Source: a virus. From it: DNA of 21,732 bases. Positions 14,863 through 21,662 of this stretch are shown here, piece after piece; within the stretch, counting starts at the first letter, position 1, and the number at the start of each line of letters is the position of its first letter. A program made the position numbers and the translations under genes. The notes beneath the pieces were generated by a model. The model had not been told where the DNA came from and searched no databases. It saw only the letters and a list, made by a program, of their open reading frames with translations. The stretch is from positions 1 to 21,732 of the IMG/VR virus record IMGVR_UViG_3300036985_006963, one strand, 5' to 3'.

Positions 14863-15240
14863 ATGCAGCCGCTGCTTCTCCCTGCGAACAGCCTGACGAT
14901 CATCCGGGGCACGACCAAGAAGCTCCAGATGGCCGTCACAAAGCCGGACGGCACGCCCTACGACATCACGGGGGGTCGAGTGATCCTCACGGTCAAGCAG
15001 GCCCTGAGCGACGACCTGCCCACAATCCAGAAGCGGTCGAGCGTCCCCAGTGAAGCGGCCATCACGATCCCGCGTCAAGGAATCGCTGAGTTCTACTTCG
15101 TTCCGGCGGACACGCAGGGCATCGCGCCCTGCACGCTCGCGTTCGACGTCTGGCTCATCACAGCGTCCTCAGAGCGGTACAACGTCGTCCCCCGCAGCTC
15201 CTTTGTCGTTCAACCCGGTGTGACCTTCCTGCCTCTTTGA
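14863..15240 (+). CDS. Ig-like/BppU-N-like small virion protein
   Basis: 125 aa. ATG at 14863 follows GGAG at 5-nt spacing. The sequence reads as a single beta-sandwich: SLTIIRGTTKKLQMAVTKPDGTPYDITGGRVILTVKQ (residues 10-46, in parts), then GIAEFYFVPADTQGI and LAFDVWLITASSERYNVVP with a closing FVVQPGV strand. The arrangement R-G-(x)n-L-x-V-x-x-x-D-G-x-P-x-D-(I/L)-T-G is typical of Ig-like domains in phage baseplate and minor tail proteins such as BppU N-terminal domains. Probably a baseplate or fibre-attachment part. It is followed by a 79-nt gap containing a partial CCATATGG-type site and a promoter-like element. Confidence 0.75.
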   Translation: MQPLLLPANSLTIIRGTTKKLQMAVTKPDGTPYDITGGRVILTVKQALSDDLPTIQKRSSVPSEAAITIPRQGIAEFYFVPADTQGIAPCTLAFDVWLITASSERYNVVPRSSFVVQPGVTFLPL

Positions 15241-15246
15241 TTTTGA

Positions 15247-15260
15247 GGACCATACGGACC
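15247..15260. promoter_or_regulatory. Weaker CCATATGG-type site GGACCATACGGACC (site 4)
   Basis: Matches the consensus GGACCATATGGTCC in 12 of 14 positions, with the left half GGACCATA intact. It lies in the longest gap before the gpI-like gene, about 40 nt upstream of the promoter-like element. It is the weakest of the four sites. Confidence 0.2.
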
Positions 15261-15286
15261 CGCAGTAGTCCAGAGGAACGCTCGGT

Positions 15287-15300
15287 AGTAGGGTACTTCG
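15287..15300 (+). promoter_or_regulatory. Promoter-like element AGTAGGGTACTTCG
   Basis: Core TAGGGT (15289-15294) fits an actinobacterial -10 box. It lies 20 nt before the GTG start of the gpI-like gene and is distinct from the Shine-Dalgarno GGAGG (15309-15313). It matches the element at 1966-1979 in 12 of 14 positions. No clear -35 box. Confidence 0.45.
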
Positions 15301-15319
15301 GATCCGATGGAGGTTTGCA

Positions 15320-18124
15320 GTGGGTGGATTCGGAAGTGGACCTTTTGGACAGAGCCCTACAGGGCAGGCGGATTGGGCGCGCAACGTCCTCTTCGACACG
15401 ATTCCGCAGGTCTATCAGAAGGTTGACGCCGACAACGGTCGCCTGCTGGAGCGTCTTCAGGAGGGGCTGTTCCCGTCCTTCGACAACCTTCGCGAGCACA
15501 TCCGCCAGTTTGGTGACCTCCGCGACCCTTTTCTCGTGCGGACGGCGTGGTCGGACTTCGAGTTCCTCACGCTCGGGAAGCAGATCATCCCCACAGGGGC
15601 GATCGAGCAGACAGGGGCACAGGCCCGCGTTTTCTCGTCCGGCACCTTCACGGCGCAGGACCGAACCACCCGCTTCTCCCCTGCGGATATCGGCAAACAG
15701 ATCATAATCAGACGGTCGTCAGTTCAGACGAACAACCAGCAGACATTCACCATCTCGGGATTCATCAACGAGAAGGAAGTCTTCACCGACCCTCTGATCG
15801 CTGTGGACGCCGGGCCGGTGCGCTGGGAGATGCGCCCGGCGGTCGAGATTCCTGTCGACGAGGTCGAGATCGAGATTCGGGGTGGCGACCCCCGTCTCGT
15901 GGAGATCGGCTGGCAGGTGTTCGACGGCGCGAAGCAGTTCTCCGTGCTGACGCGCCAGATGTACTACCAGTCTGTCCTCAACAACCAGCAGCTCAATGAA
16001 CGCGAATTCAACGACGGAGAGGTTGATGCCGCAGGCACCGTCGGCTCTCCGTCCTACGTGTTCACGCAGACGGACATCGGGAAGCTGATCTTCCTCGGCC
16101 CCCTTTCGGATGGGGCGTCGGTGCTCACCGAGATTGGCGATGTCGAGGCGGGACGTGCTGTCGTCGGGCGCCTTGTTGTTCCCGGGGCTCTCAAAGACCC
16201 CTTCGGGAAGATCACCTACGCCTACCGCACCACCGCCGACCGGCTTGTCACCATCCAGCACACCTACGAGGCGCTTCCGAACCTCCCACTTGTCGTCTCG
16301 TTCCAGTCGGACGCCATCTCTCAAGAGCGCTTCGACATCACGGTGCGGTTGGCTACCGATGCAGGGTCGAACATCACGACGATCCCCTCTGACATCGTCA
16401 CGGCGATCGGGCTGAACCCGACCATCGTGAAGTACGTCGAGGTGTACCGCACCGTCACTCCCGGTGTGGAGACGACCGTGGCCGCGTTCGACCGGGCCCC
16501 CATCAAAGGACTTCGCCTCCCAGAGACCGACGGGCCGTTCTTCTGGGCCGTTCGTCCGTTCGCGCGCATCACGCTGAGGGGTGGGCTGCCCCTCGGGGTG
16601 GTCAGCAACGAGAACTTCGACCTCGAAGTCTTGCCGAACTCGGGCCCCGACCCGCTGCACCCGACTCCGACGACCACTCGGGTTTTCTCCCCAGCGGCGT
16701 CGTTCGAGCCTACGGACATCGGAAAACTGTTATCGATCCACGGCTCCTCCCTCGGCAACGACGGCTGCTACGAGATCGTTGGGGTGAACTCCGCCGGAGA
16801 CCGGGCCTTCGTGAAAGCCTTCCTCCGAGCGGACCCAGCGATCTGCTACTGGGAGATCCGTTCCGCTCCAATCATCCGACCGGACCCGACCCGTCTGAAC
16901 CCGCTCGACTGCGAGGTACAGGTCCACGCACAGGCCCTGCTCGACATCTTCGCGCGGGACTTCGGCATCGAGGTGGACACCCAACAGGTTGACGACCGCC
17001 AGCGTGCTTGGGTGAGGCAGGTCTCCCAGTGGATCGCAGTGAAGGGAACCGCTGCGTCGGTCATCGACGTCGCTCACCTGTCTGGCTTTGACGCCAACGT
17101 GTTGCCGCTCTTCACTGTGGTCGCAGCTCCGGGGACGTCGACATCGGCGGGTTTCAACTACATCTACGTCGGCGATCCGGGCCGCAGTCGGGTCGCAGGT
17201 ACCATCACGAACAACGCGGGCTTCGCTGAATTCAGCGATCCGACCCAGAGCTTCGTGGCCTCAGACGTCGGTCGCGTGCTCAACACGGGGAACTCCGCCT
17301 CTGTTGCCCCGGTGAACGACAACTTCTGGATCATCGGGTCGGTCATCTCGCCCACAGTGGTTCGCCTCCTCCAGCCATCCATAGGGGCCAACCTCGGGCC
17401 GATTGAAAACTGGAACTACGTCGAGCCCAACAACGGGCTGCTGACTTCGTCTATCGGGCAACTTTTCACGACTGTTGTTCCGACCTTCCCTCGGATGGAC
17501 GATGTCGACCTCGACTACGTCGCGGTCATGGCTGACATCCTGCTTCGGACGGCGTTCAATCGTCCCGGCATCGACGTCATGTGCGACGTTGAGCCCATCA
17601 TCGTCGGTTCCACCGCAGTGAATCCGGATGCCTTGTCAGCCTCGGGCGGATCGGTGATTCTCAGCATCTCCTCGGTGCTCAACGTCCACACGTTGACCAT
17701 CGTAGGTGACGACATCTCGGTCTACACCGGAGGGGACTGGAAGTTCACTGACAGCGCTGGGAACATTCGTTTCCTCGATGCTCCACCCACGCTCGTCTCC
17801 CTCGGGGCGCCCGTGCTCGTCCCTTACGTCGACTTGGATGCGGTCCCGCAGATCGCGACGACCTACCCGAACGCCGTCTACACGGTCACGACGCAGTCAA
17901 CGGTCCCTCCGGTCGTAGGGCCGGTGGCCTTCACCTACATCTGCAACATCGTCCTCGACTGCAACATCTGCGCGACCTACCGGGTGATCATCGAGCTGAC
18001 CAAGACCGCCAAGCTGCTTTCGGAAGGAGCTTTGGCGAACGACCAAGCCTTCGAGCGCGTGACCCGCCTCATCGACGACACCCTGCCTGCGAACGCTGCC
18101 CCTATCTACGTCCTCCTCCCGTGA
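15320..18124 (+). CDS. Large baseplate protein with P2 gpI-like core and four repeated modules
   Basis: 934 aa. GTG at 15320 follows GGAGG at 6-nt spacing. The N-terminus (NVLFDTIPQVYQKVDADNGRLLERLQEGLFPSFDNLREHI) resembles the opening helices of gpI-like wedge proteins. A gpI-type core lies at about 540-595 (ALLDIFARDFGIEVDTQQVDDRQRAWVRQ; WIAVKGTAASVIDVAHLSGFD), with the diagnostic K-G-T. Four copies of a beta module with the motif F-x-x-x-D-(I/V)-G-(K/R) are spread through the protein, at D123, D252, D466 and D649; copies 1 and 3 end in WE(M/I)R. The last 100 residues (VIIELTKTAKLLSEGALANDQAFERVTRLID) are helical. It likely links the wedge to fibres. Most gpI proteins are about 200 aa, so this is a much expanded member. 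Confidence 0.8.
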   Translation: MGGFGSGPFGQSPTGQADWARNVLFDTIPQVYQKVDADNGRLLERLQEGLFPSFDNLREHIRQFGDLRDPFLVRTAWSDFEFLTLGKQIIPTGAIEQTGAQARVFSSGTFTAQDRTTRFSPADIGKQIIIRRSSVQTNNQQTFTISGFINEKEVFTDPLIAVDAGPVRWEMRPAVEIPVDEVEIEIRGGDPRLVEIGWQVFDGAKQFSVLTRQMYYQSVLNNQQLNEREFNDGEVDAAGTVGSPSYVFTQTDIGKLIFLGPLSDGASVLTEIGDVEAGRAVVGRLVVPGALKDPFGKITYAYRTTADRLVTIQHTYEALPNLPLVVSFQSDAISQERFDITVRLATDAGSNITTIPSDIVTAIGLNPTIVKYVEVYRTVTPGVETTVAAFDRAPIKGLRLPETDGPFFWAVRPFARITLRGGLPLGVVSNENFDLEVLPNSGPDPLHPTPTTTRVFSPAASFEPTDIGKLLSIHGSSLGNDGCYEIVGVNSAGDRAFVKAFLRADPAICYWEIRSAPIIRPDPTRLNPLDCEVQVHAQALLDIFARDFGIEVDTQQVDDRQRAWVRQVSQWIAVKGTAASVIDVAHLSGFDANVLPLFTVVAAPGTSTSAGFNYIYVGDPGRSRVAGTITNNAGFAEFSDPTQSFVASDVGRVLNTGNSASVAPVNDNFWIIGSVISPTVVRLLQPSIGANLGPIENWNYVEPNNGLLTSSIGQLFTTVVPTFPRMDDVDLDYVAVMADILLRTAFNRPGIDVMCDVEPIIVGSTAVNPDALSASGGSVILSISSVLNVHTLTIVGDDISVYTGGDWKFTDSAGNIRFLDAPPTLVSLGAPVLVPYVDLDAVPQIATTYPNAVYTVTTQSTVPPVVGPVAFTYICNIVLDCNICATYRVIIELTKTAKLLSEGALANDQAFERVTRLIDDTLPANAAPIYVLLP

Positions 18125-18132
18125 CTTTCCCT

Positions 18133-18148
18133 CCTTGGCTCTCCAAGG
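18133..18148 (+). repeat. Small inverted repeat before the fibre gene
   Basis: CCTTGG (18133-18138) and CCAAGG (18143-18148) around a CTCT loop, 9 nt after the previous stop and 12 nt before the ATG of the fibre gene. There is no T run, so it is not a terminator. The AAGG in the right arm is the best Shine-Dalgarno-like sequence there, though spaced far from the ATG. It could modulate translation of the fibre. Confidence 0.35.
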
Positions 18149-18160
18149 TACGAGTTCTCC

Positions 18161-20734
18161 ATGCCAACTTCCGGGTACAGCTTCACCAGTCAGGAAATTA
18201 CGGTTCGCTTCCGCGCGCCGTACATTTCTGAGTCCCTGAACCAGCAGTTCCGGGGGATCGTGTCTGCGGGCGTCTACGAGGGCTTCAACCCTCAGGTGTC
18301 TGGCACCTCGTTGCACATCGAGCTTGCGACAGACCCATCCGGTCGAAGCTCTGCCGTCGCCGTCAGCGACCTCAATCCAACCACCAGCGTCAGCGTTCAT
18401 GTCGCGGGAACCATCGACTTGGACCTGAGCACCTACGCCTCCAAGACGGTCGCCGTCTGCGTCGACCTTCACTACGCCTTCCCTGCCGACACGACGGGAA
18501 CGGTCAACATCTACGACCTCGGGACGGAGACTGTCCCGGCGACTTCGTGCGTGCTCGCGAAGGTGATTGTTCCGGCGGCAGGACTCATTCCGGCGGCGAA
18601 CATCAACATCGACGACCGAAGTTTTCCGTTCCTGTCGAGGGGCCGAGACGCGACGCCCATGGTGTCTGTTGTTCGCAACGGCGCCCCGTACCTCACTCAC
18701 GATCTCGTCGGCCTCCCTGACTTCTGGGACTCGGCATCCCTCACCGCGATGACCTACATCGCATCGAGCGCGGTGCTGGCTCCGTCTGGTTTCAATCTGG
18801 CCTTCCGGGCGCAAAAGAACGCGGCTGGCCTCGGCAGCGTCAGCGGTACCCTGCTTCAGAAGATCGGCCTCCCTGTCCCGACCAACCGGCGCCTGCGCCT
18901 GACTGTCGCGTTCCGCCCTTCCGTCGTTCCGAGTGTGGGGAACCCTGTCTTGTCGGCGACCATCACGGATGCCGCTGGGGTGACAATCACGACTGTGACT
19001 TTGCAGCTGGACTCGGCGGTTGTCGGTGTGTGGGAGACGTACTCCACGACCGTCCAACTCCCCGCAGTCACCACCACTGCAGCTGTCGTCAAAGAAGTCT
19101 TCGTCCAGTGCTCGGCGGTGTCGTACACGACGGTCGGGGTCAACGCGCCGATCTTCGACATCGCGGACGTCGACCTGCAGCTGGAGCAGCACGGCCCAGC
19201 CACGGACGCCATCCCTGAGATTTCCGGCGAGTCTCACCACACGAAGGTCCGGCTCTACGAGGACGCGTTCCCGGGCGCAGAGTACGCGCAGCTCACGTTC
19301 GACGGGGCCACCACTCTCCTCACGTCGTCGCTTCTGCCTGCCGCACACACGTTCCAGATCGACGGAAACCTCGTCGTCACCGATAATTTCACAGTCGGCG
19401 GAGATACCTTCCTCAGCAGCATCGACGCTCCTGCTCCTGTGGACTCGGGTCCGGTGACCATCGGTGCGGTGAATGCCACTGAGGTGGTGATCGGCAGGGC
19501 AGGAAAGAACGTCAAGGTCGTCGACACTCTTCTCGTCAACACGGTGCTCAATCCAGACAGCGCGAAGCTGTTCGTGGTCGGAGATTTTTCAGTCCAAGGA
19601 GGGTTGAAGCAGACCACCGGGACAGTCGACATCCAAACCGGAAGTACAGCCCTGATTCGCGCGACGGGTGGCGTTGTCGTGTGGGGTGGGGCGAGCCCCG
19701 CTCCGACACCGACGGGTGGCGAAGTTCTACTCGGAAGCCAGTCTCTGGATGGGGTCAGCATATCTGCAGGTTCTCTTCCGGCAGCACCCGGGGGCAACAA
19801 CCTTCTGCTGAACGCTGTGCAGAACATGAATATGACCTCTAGCGTCATTTCTGTAGGCAACGCAGTGACCCAACGAGTCACTACTCAAGCAGGACGATTG
19901 GCCTTCGCAACCATCGCAGTGCCGACAGTTCCATTGGCTGGTGGTATTTCTATTGAGGCGGCTGCCAACGTCGTCATCGTCGCTCAAACACTCCTTGCTT
20001 CAACTATCGACATCGATCTCAGAGCGGCTGATGACATCGAGATAACGGCTACTGGTGGGGCGAACAACGACATCACCATAACCGCCGACAGAGACACTGT
20101 AGTTTCGACAGGCGGTGACTTTCAGCTGGGGGCTGGGGGTGGCGTCAGCATCTTTGCGGGCGGGGCGCCTTCCGCCCCGGTTGCAAATAACTTGCTTTTG
20201 GGGGCGGTGGGATCGACGCTTGTCACCTCCAACAGCATCGACGCAGTAGGGGTCGTGAGAGGGTCCGGAGCGAGTGCTGTTGTTTGGGCATCGCCTGCAT
20301 CGATCATACGCAAAGCGAACAGCCTCCCAAATGTCTCCAGTTCGACGACATTTGTGGATGACTCGACACTGACCAAGACAATCCCTGCAGGGAAGTACAA
20401 GGTCACGGCGATGTTGTTCTACGTCAGCGGCACTGCCCCCATCAAGACTCGGCTCCTCTGTAGCTCAAACTTTGACGGGCGCTTCGCCATTCGCAGCTGG
20501 ACATTGGGGGGCGGCCTTGACGCCGAGGTCGTCGCTGTGTTCGCAGCCAACGTGACGAGCGACGTTGTTTCCCCGAGTGCCCCCCTTTTGGGCGGATTCA
20601 TCGAGTTCATGGGGACAATTGACCTCGCGTCGGAGTCCACTCTCAAGGTGCAGTACGCGCAGAACGTCAGCAATGCGGCACCCACTTCGGTGGGAGATGG
20701 TAGTTTTCTCGAAGTCGTGAAGTTGGAGTTCTAA
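18161..20734 (+). CDS. Long tail fibre / receptor-binding protein
   Basis: 857 aa; ATG at 18161. Residues 1-170 form a beta-rich attachment region (SYSFTSQEITVRFRAPYISESLNQQFRGIV in parts, similar to fibre N-termini). Residues 180-370 contain a carbohydrate-binding-like beta sandwich (NLAFRAQKNAAGLGS; WETYSTTVQLPAV...VKEVFVQCS). Residues 410-700 are short repetitive strands typical of a beta-helical shaft; GVSI-x-AG-x-x-P-(A/S)-A-P-x-x-NNLLL-x-AV occurs twice, starting at G531 and G661. The last about 140 residues (TIPAGKYKVTAMLFYVSG...SFLEVVKLEF) resemble a jelly-roll tip of fibre or C1q-like type. The shaft and tip DNA is lower in GC than the N-terminal half, suggesting module exchange. Receptor binding by the tip is inferred. 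Confidence 0.82.
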   Translation: MPTSGYSFTSQEITVRFRAPYISESLNQQFRGIVSAGVYEGFNPQVSGTSLHIELATDPSGRSSAVAVSDLNPTTSVSVHVAGTIDLDLSTYASKTVAVCVDLHYAFPADTTGTVNIYDLGTETVPATSCVLAKVIVPAAGLIPAANINIDDRSFPFLSRGRDATPMVSVVRNGAPYLTHDLVGLPDFWDSASLTAMTYIASSAVLAPSGFNLAFRAQKNAAGLGSVSGTLLQKIGLPVPTNRRLRLTVAFRPSVVPSVGNPVLSATITDAAGVTITTVTLQLDSAVVGVWETYSTTVQLPAVTTTAAVVKEVFVQCSAVSYTTVGVNAPIFDIADVDLQLEQHGPATDAIPEISGESHHTKVRLYEDAFPGAEYAQLTFDGATTLLTSSLLPAAHTFQIDGNLVVTDNFTVGGDTFLSSIDAPAPVDSGPVTIGAVNATEVVIGRAGKNVKVVDTLLVNTVLNPDSAKLFVVGDFSVQGGLKQTTGTVDIQTGSTALIRATGGVVVWGGASPAPTPTGGEVLLGSQSLDGVSISAGSLPAAPGGNNLLLNAVQNMNMTSSVISVGNAVTQRVTTQAGRLAFATIAVPTVPLAGGISIEAAANVVIVAQTLLASTIDIDLRAADDIEITATGGANNDITITADRDTVVSTGGDFQLGAGGGVSIFAGGAPSAPVANNLLLGAVGSTLVTSNSIDAVGVVRGSGASAVVWASPASIIRKANSLPNVSSSTTFVDDSTLTKTIPAGKYKVTAMLFYVSGTAPIKTRLLCSSNFDGRFAIRSWTLGGGLDAEVVAVFAANVTSDVVSPSAPLLGGFIEFMGTIDLASESTLKVQYAQNVSNAAPTSVGDGSFLEVVKLEF

Positions 20735-20762
20735 CCGTCTTCTCCAGCATCAGGAGTCTCTC

Positions 20763-21167
20763 ATGTCTATTCGTCTTCGCTACAACGTCACCGTCTCCAT
20801 CTCGTCGAGCCCTGCCGACTCAAAAGACTTGGGGAACGTGTGCCTCTCGGTCACGTCGGACGACCCCAACGAAGGGGGTGTCTGGAAAACTCGGGTGCTG
20901 GCAGGGGCGACGGTCACCCTCCCCTTGGACTCCATCTCGGCGGCGGTGTTCCTGATGCTTCGCATCATCCCGTCCGACCCGACCCTGACCTTGACGTCTG
21001 TGGGGGTCGCCCTGAACGGCGGAACCGCGCTGGACGTGGCTCCGGTGGGATCCGCTGCTGAGTCGACGTTCCTGATGTCGGCGAAGTCGCTGACGAGCTT
21101 GCAGATCATCAACACGGACCCGGCGGCGGTGGACGTGGACATCGTCATAGCGACCGCTGGGGACTGA
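20763..21167 (+). CDS. Small beta-rich protein of unknown function, fibre-associated by position
   Basis: 134 aa. ATG at 20763 follows AGGAG at 6-nt spacing. The protein reads as alternating strands from end to end (IRLRYNVTVSISS; GNVCLSVTS; TRVLAGATVTLPL; VFLMLRIIPSDPTLTLTSVGVAL; SLTSLQIINTDPAAVDVDIVIATAGD), with few charged residues and no signal peptide or membrane segment. No family recognised. It starts 28 nt after the fibre gene and is the last gene before a promoter, so it is probably co-transcribed with the fibre. A small virion protein, fibre-tip adaptor or fibre chaperone are possible; the all-beta look favours a structural part. Confidence 0.7.
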   Translation: MSIRLRYNVTVSISSSPADSKDLGNVCLSVTSDDPNEGGVWKTRVLAGATVTLPLDSISAAVFLMLRIIPSDPTLTLTSVGVALNGGTALDVAPVGSAAESTFLMSAKSLTSLQIINTDPAAVDVDIVIATAGD

Positions 21168-21185
21168 GCCCTTGCGGGAACCTGT

Positions 21186-21215
21186 TTGACGCCCGATGCT
21201 CCCGCCATCTAGGCT
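21186..21215 (+). promoter_or_regulatory. Sigma-70-type promoter, actinobacterial style
   Basis: -35 box TTGACG (21186-21191), an 18-bp spacer and -10 box TAGGCT (21210-21215), within an 88-nt non-coding gap. The expected start of transcription near 21222 leaves a short leader with GGAGG (21246-21250) before the ATG at 21256. This is the best promoter in the window. TAGGCT fits the TAGRNT-type -10 box known from Streptomyces and mycobacteria. Confidence 0.75.
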
Positions 21216-21255
21216 AGGGGCTTCCGGGCCCGCACCTGTTCAACTGGAGGCATCA

Positions 21256-21582
21256 ATGGCTTTGCTCACTGTCGCGAATCTCTCGACCAAGATCCTGAAC
21301 CGTCCTGCCGTCGGTGGCGGCGGTGTGTCCCCCGACGCCGTCGGTGGCGACGTCCTCGACGGTCTCCCGCACCCCTTCGAGGCGAACGGCCCCCTCGCTG
21401 TCGCTGCCTCGCGCACCCTCGCTGTCCACGCTCGTGACTTCAACGTCCGCGTGCAGATGCAGCAGCCCATGCTCCCCGCCGACGACTGGGCGCGCATGGT
21501 TCAGGCCGGTGACATCAGCCTCGCCTTCGTTGCTGATGCCAACACCACCGATGCCGAAGACGAACTCGGCGCCTCTCTCTGA
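21256..21582 (+). CDS. Unknown 108-aa protein in its own transcription unit
   Basis: 108 aa from ATG at 21256, chosen because TGGAGG (21245-21250) lies just upstream; the longer in-frame reading from 21196 would run through the promoter. Residues 1-50 are Gly/Val/Pro-rich (RPAVGGGGVSPDAVGGDVLDGLPHPFE). The second half is mixed (ASRTLAVHARDFNVRVQMQQPMLPADDWARMVQ) and ends in an acidic tail (DANTTDAEDELGASL). No family recognised, no membrane segment. Almost every codon ends in C or G, more strictly than in neighbours. Strong promoter, good Shine-Dalgarno, single gene and terminator suggest high and separate expression. A small structural or decoration protein would fit, but this is inference. 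Confidence 0.75.
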   Translation: MALLTVANLSTKILNRPAVGGGGVSPDAVGGDVLDGLPHPFEANGPLAVAASRTLAVHARDFNVRVQMQQPMLPADDWARMVQAGDISLAFVADANTTDAEDELGASL

Positions 21583-21611
21583 GCGCTGACGGGTAGGTGT
21601 CCCGACGGAAC

Positions 21612-21644
21612 TCCGGGCGGACCATATGGTTCGACCCGGATTTT
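21612..21644 (+). terminator. Terminator-like hairpin containing a CCATATGG-type palindrome
   Basis: Outer stem TCCGGG (21612-21617) with CCCGGA (21635-21640), followed by TTTT (21641-21644). The inner arms CGGACC/GGTTCG pair around an ATAT loop with one G-U pair and one bulged A, giving about 12 bp in all. It starts 29 nt after the stop of the 108-aa gene. The T run is short, so termination may be partial; the next gene starts 18 nt further on. Confidence 0.6.
21619..21632. promoter_or_regulatory. Near-palindrome GGACCATATGGTTC (site 3)
   Basis: Differs from the consensus GGACCATATGGTCC at one base and forms the apex of the terminator-like hairpin. It lies 44 nt before the GTG of the last gene. 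Shared 12-mer CGGACCATATGG with site 2 (10076-10087). Confidence 0.3.
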
Positions 21645-21662
21645 CAGTCTCTGAGGAGGACC

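Noticed and set aside
15237-15249. Terminator after the Ig-like gene (CCTC...TTTT...GAGG)
   Set aside because: Only a 4-bp stem and the T run is in the loop, not after it.
17897-19348. A 483-codon open frame on the - strand across the gpI-like and fibre genes
   Set aside because: Arg/Asp/Val-rich shadow translation with no recognisable fold; opposite two genes with clear phage signatures.
21196-21255. Upstream start for the 108-aa protein
   Set aside because: It lies inside the promoter, between the -35 and -10 boxes, and the ATG at 21256 has a strong ribosome site.
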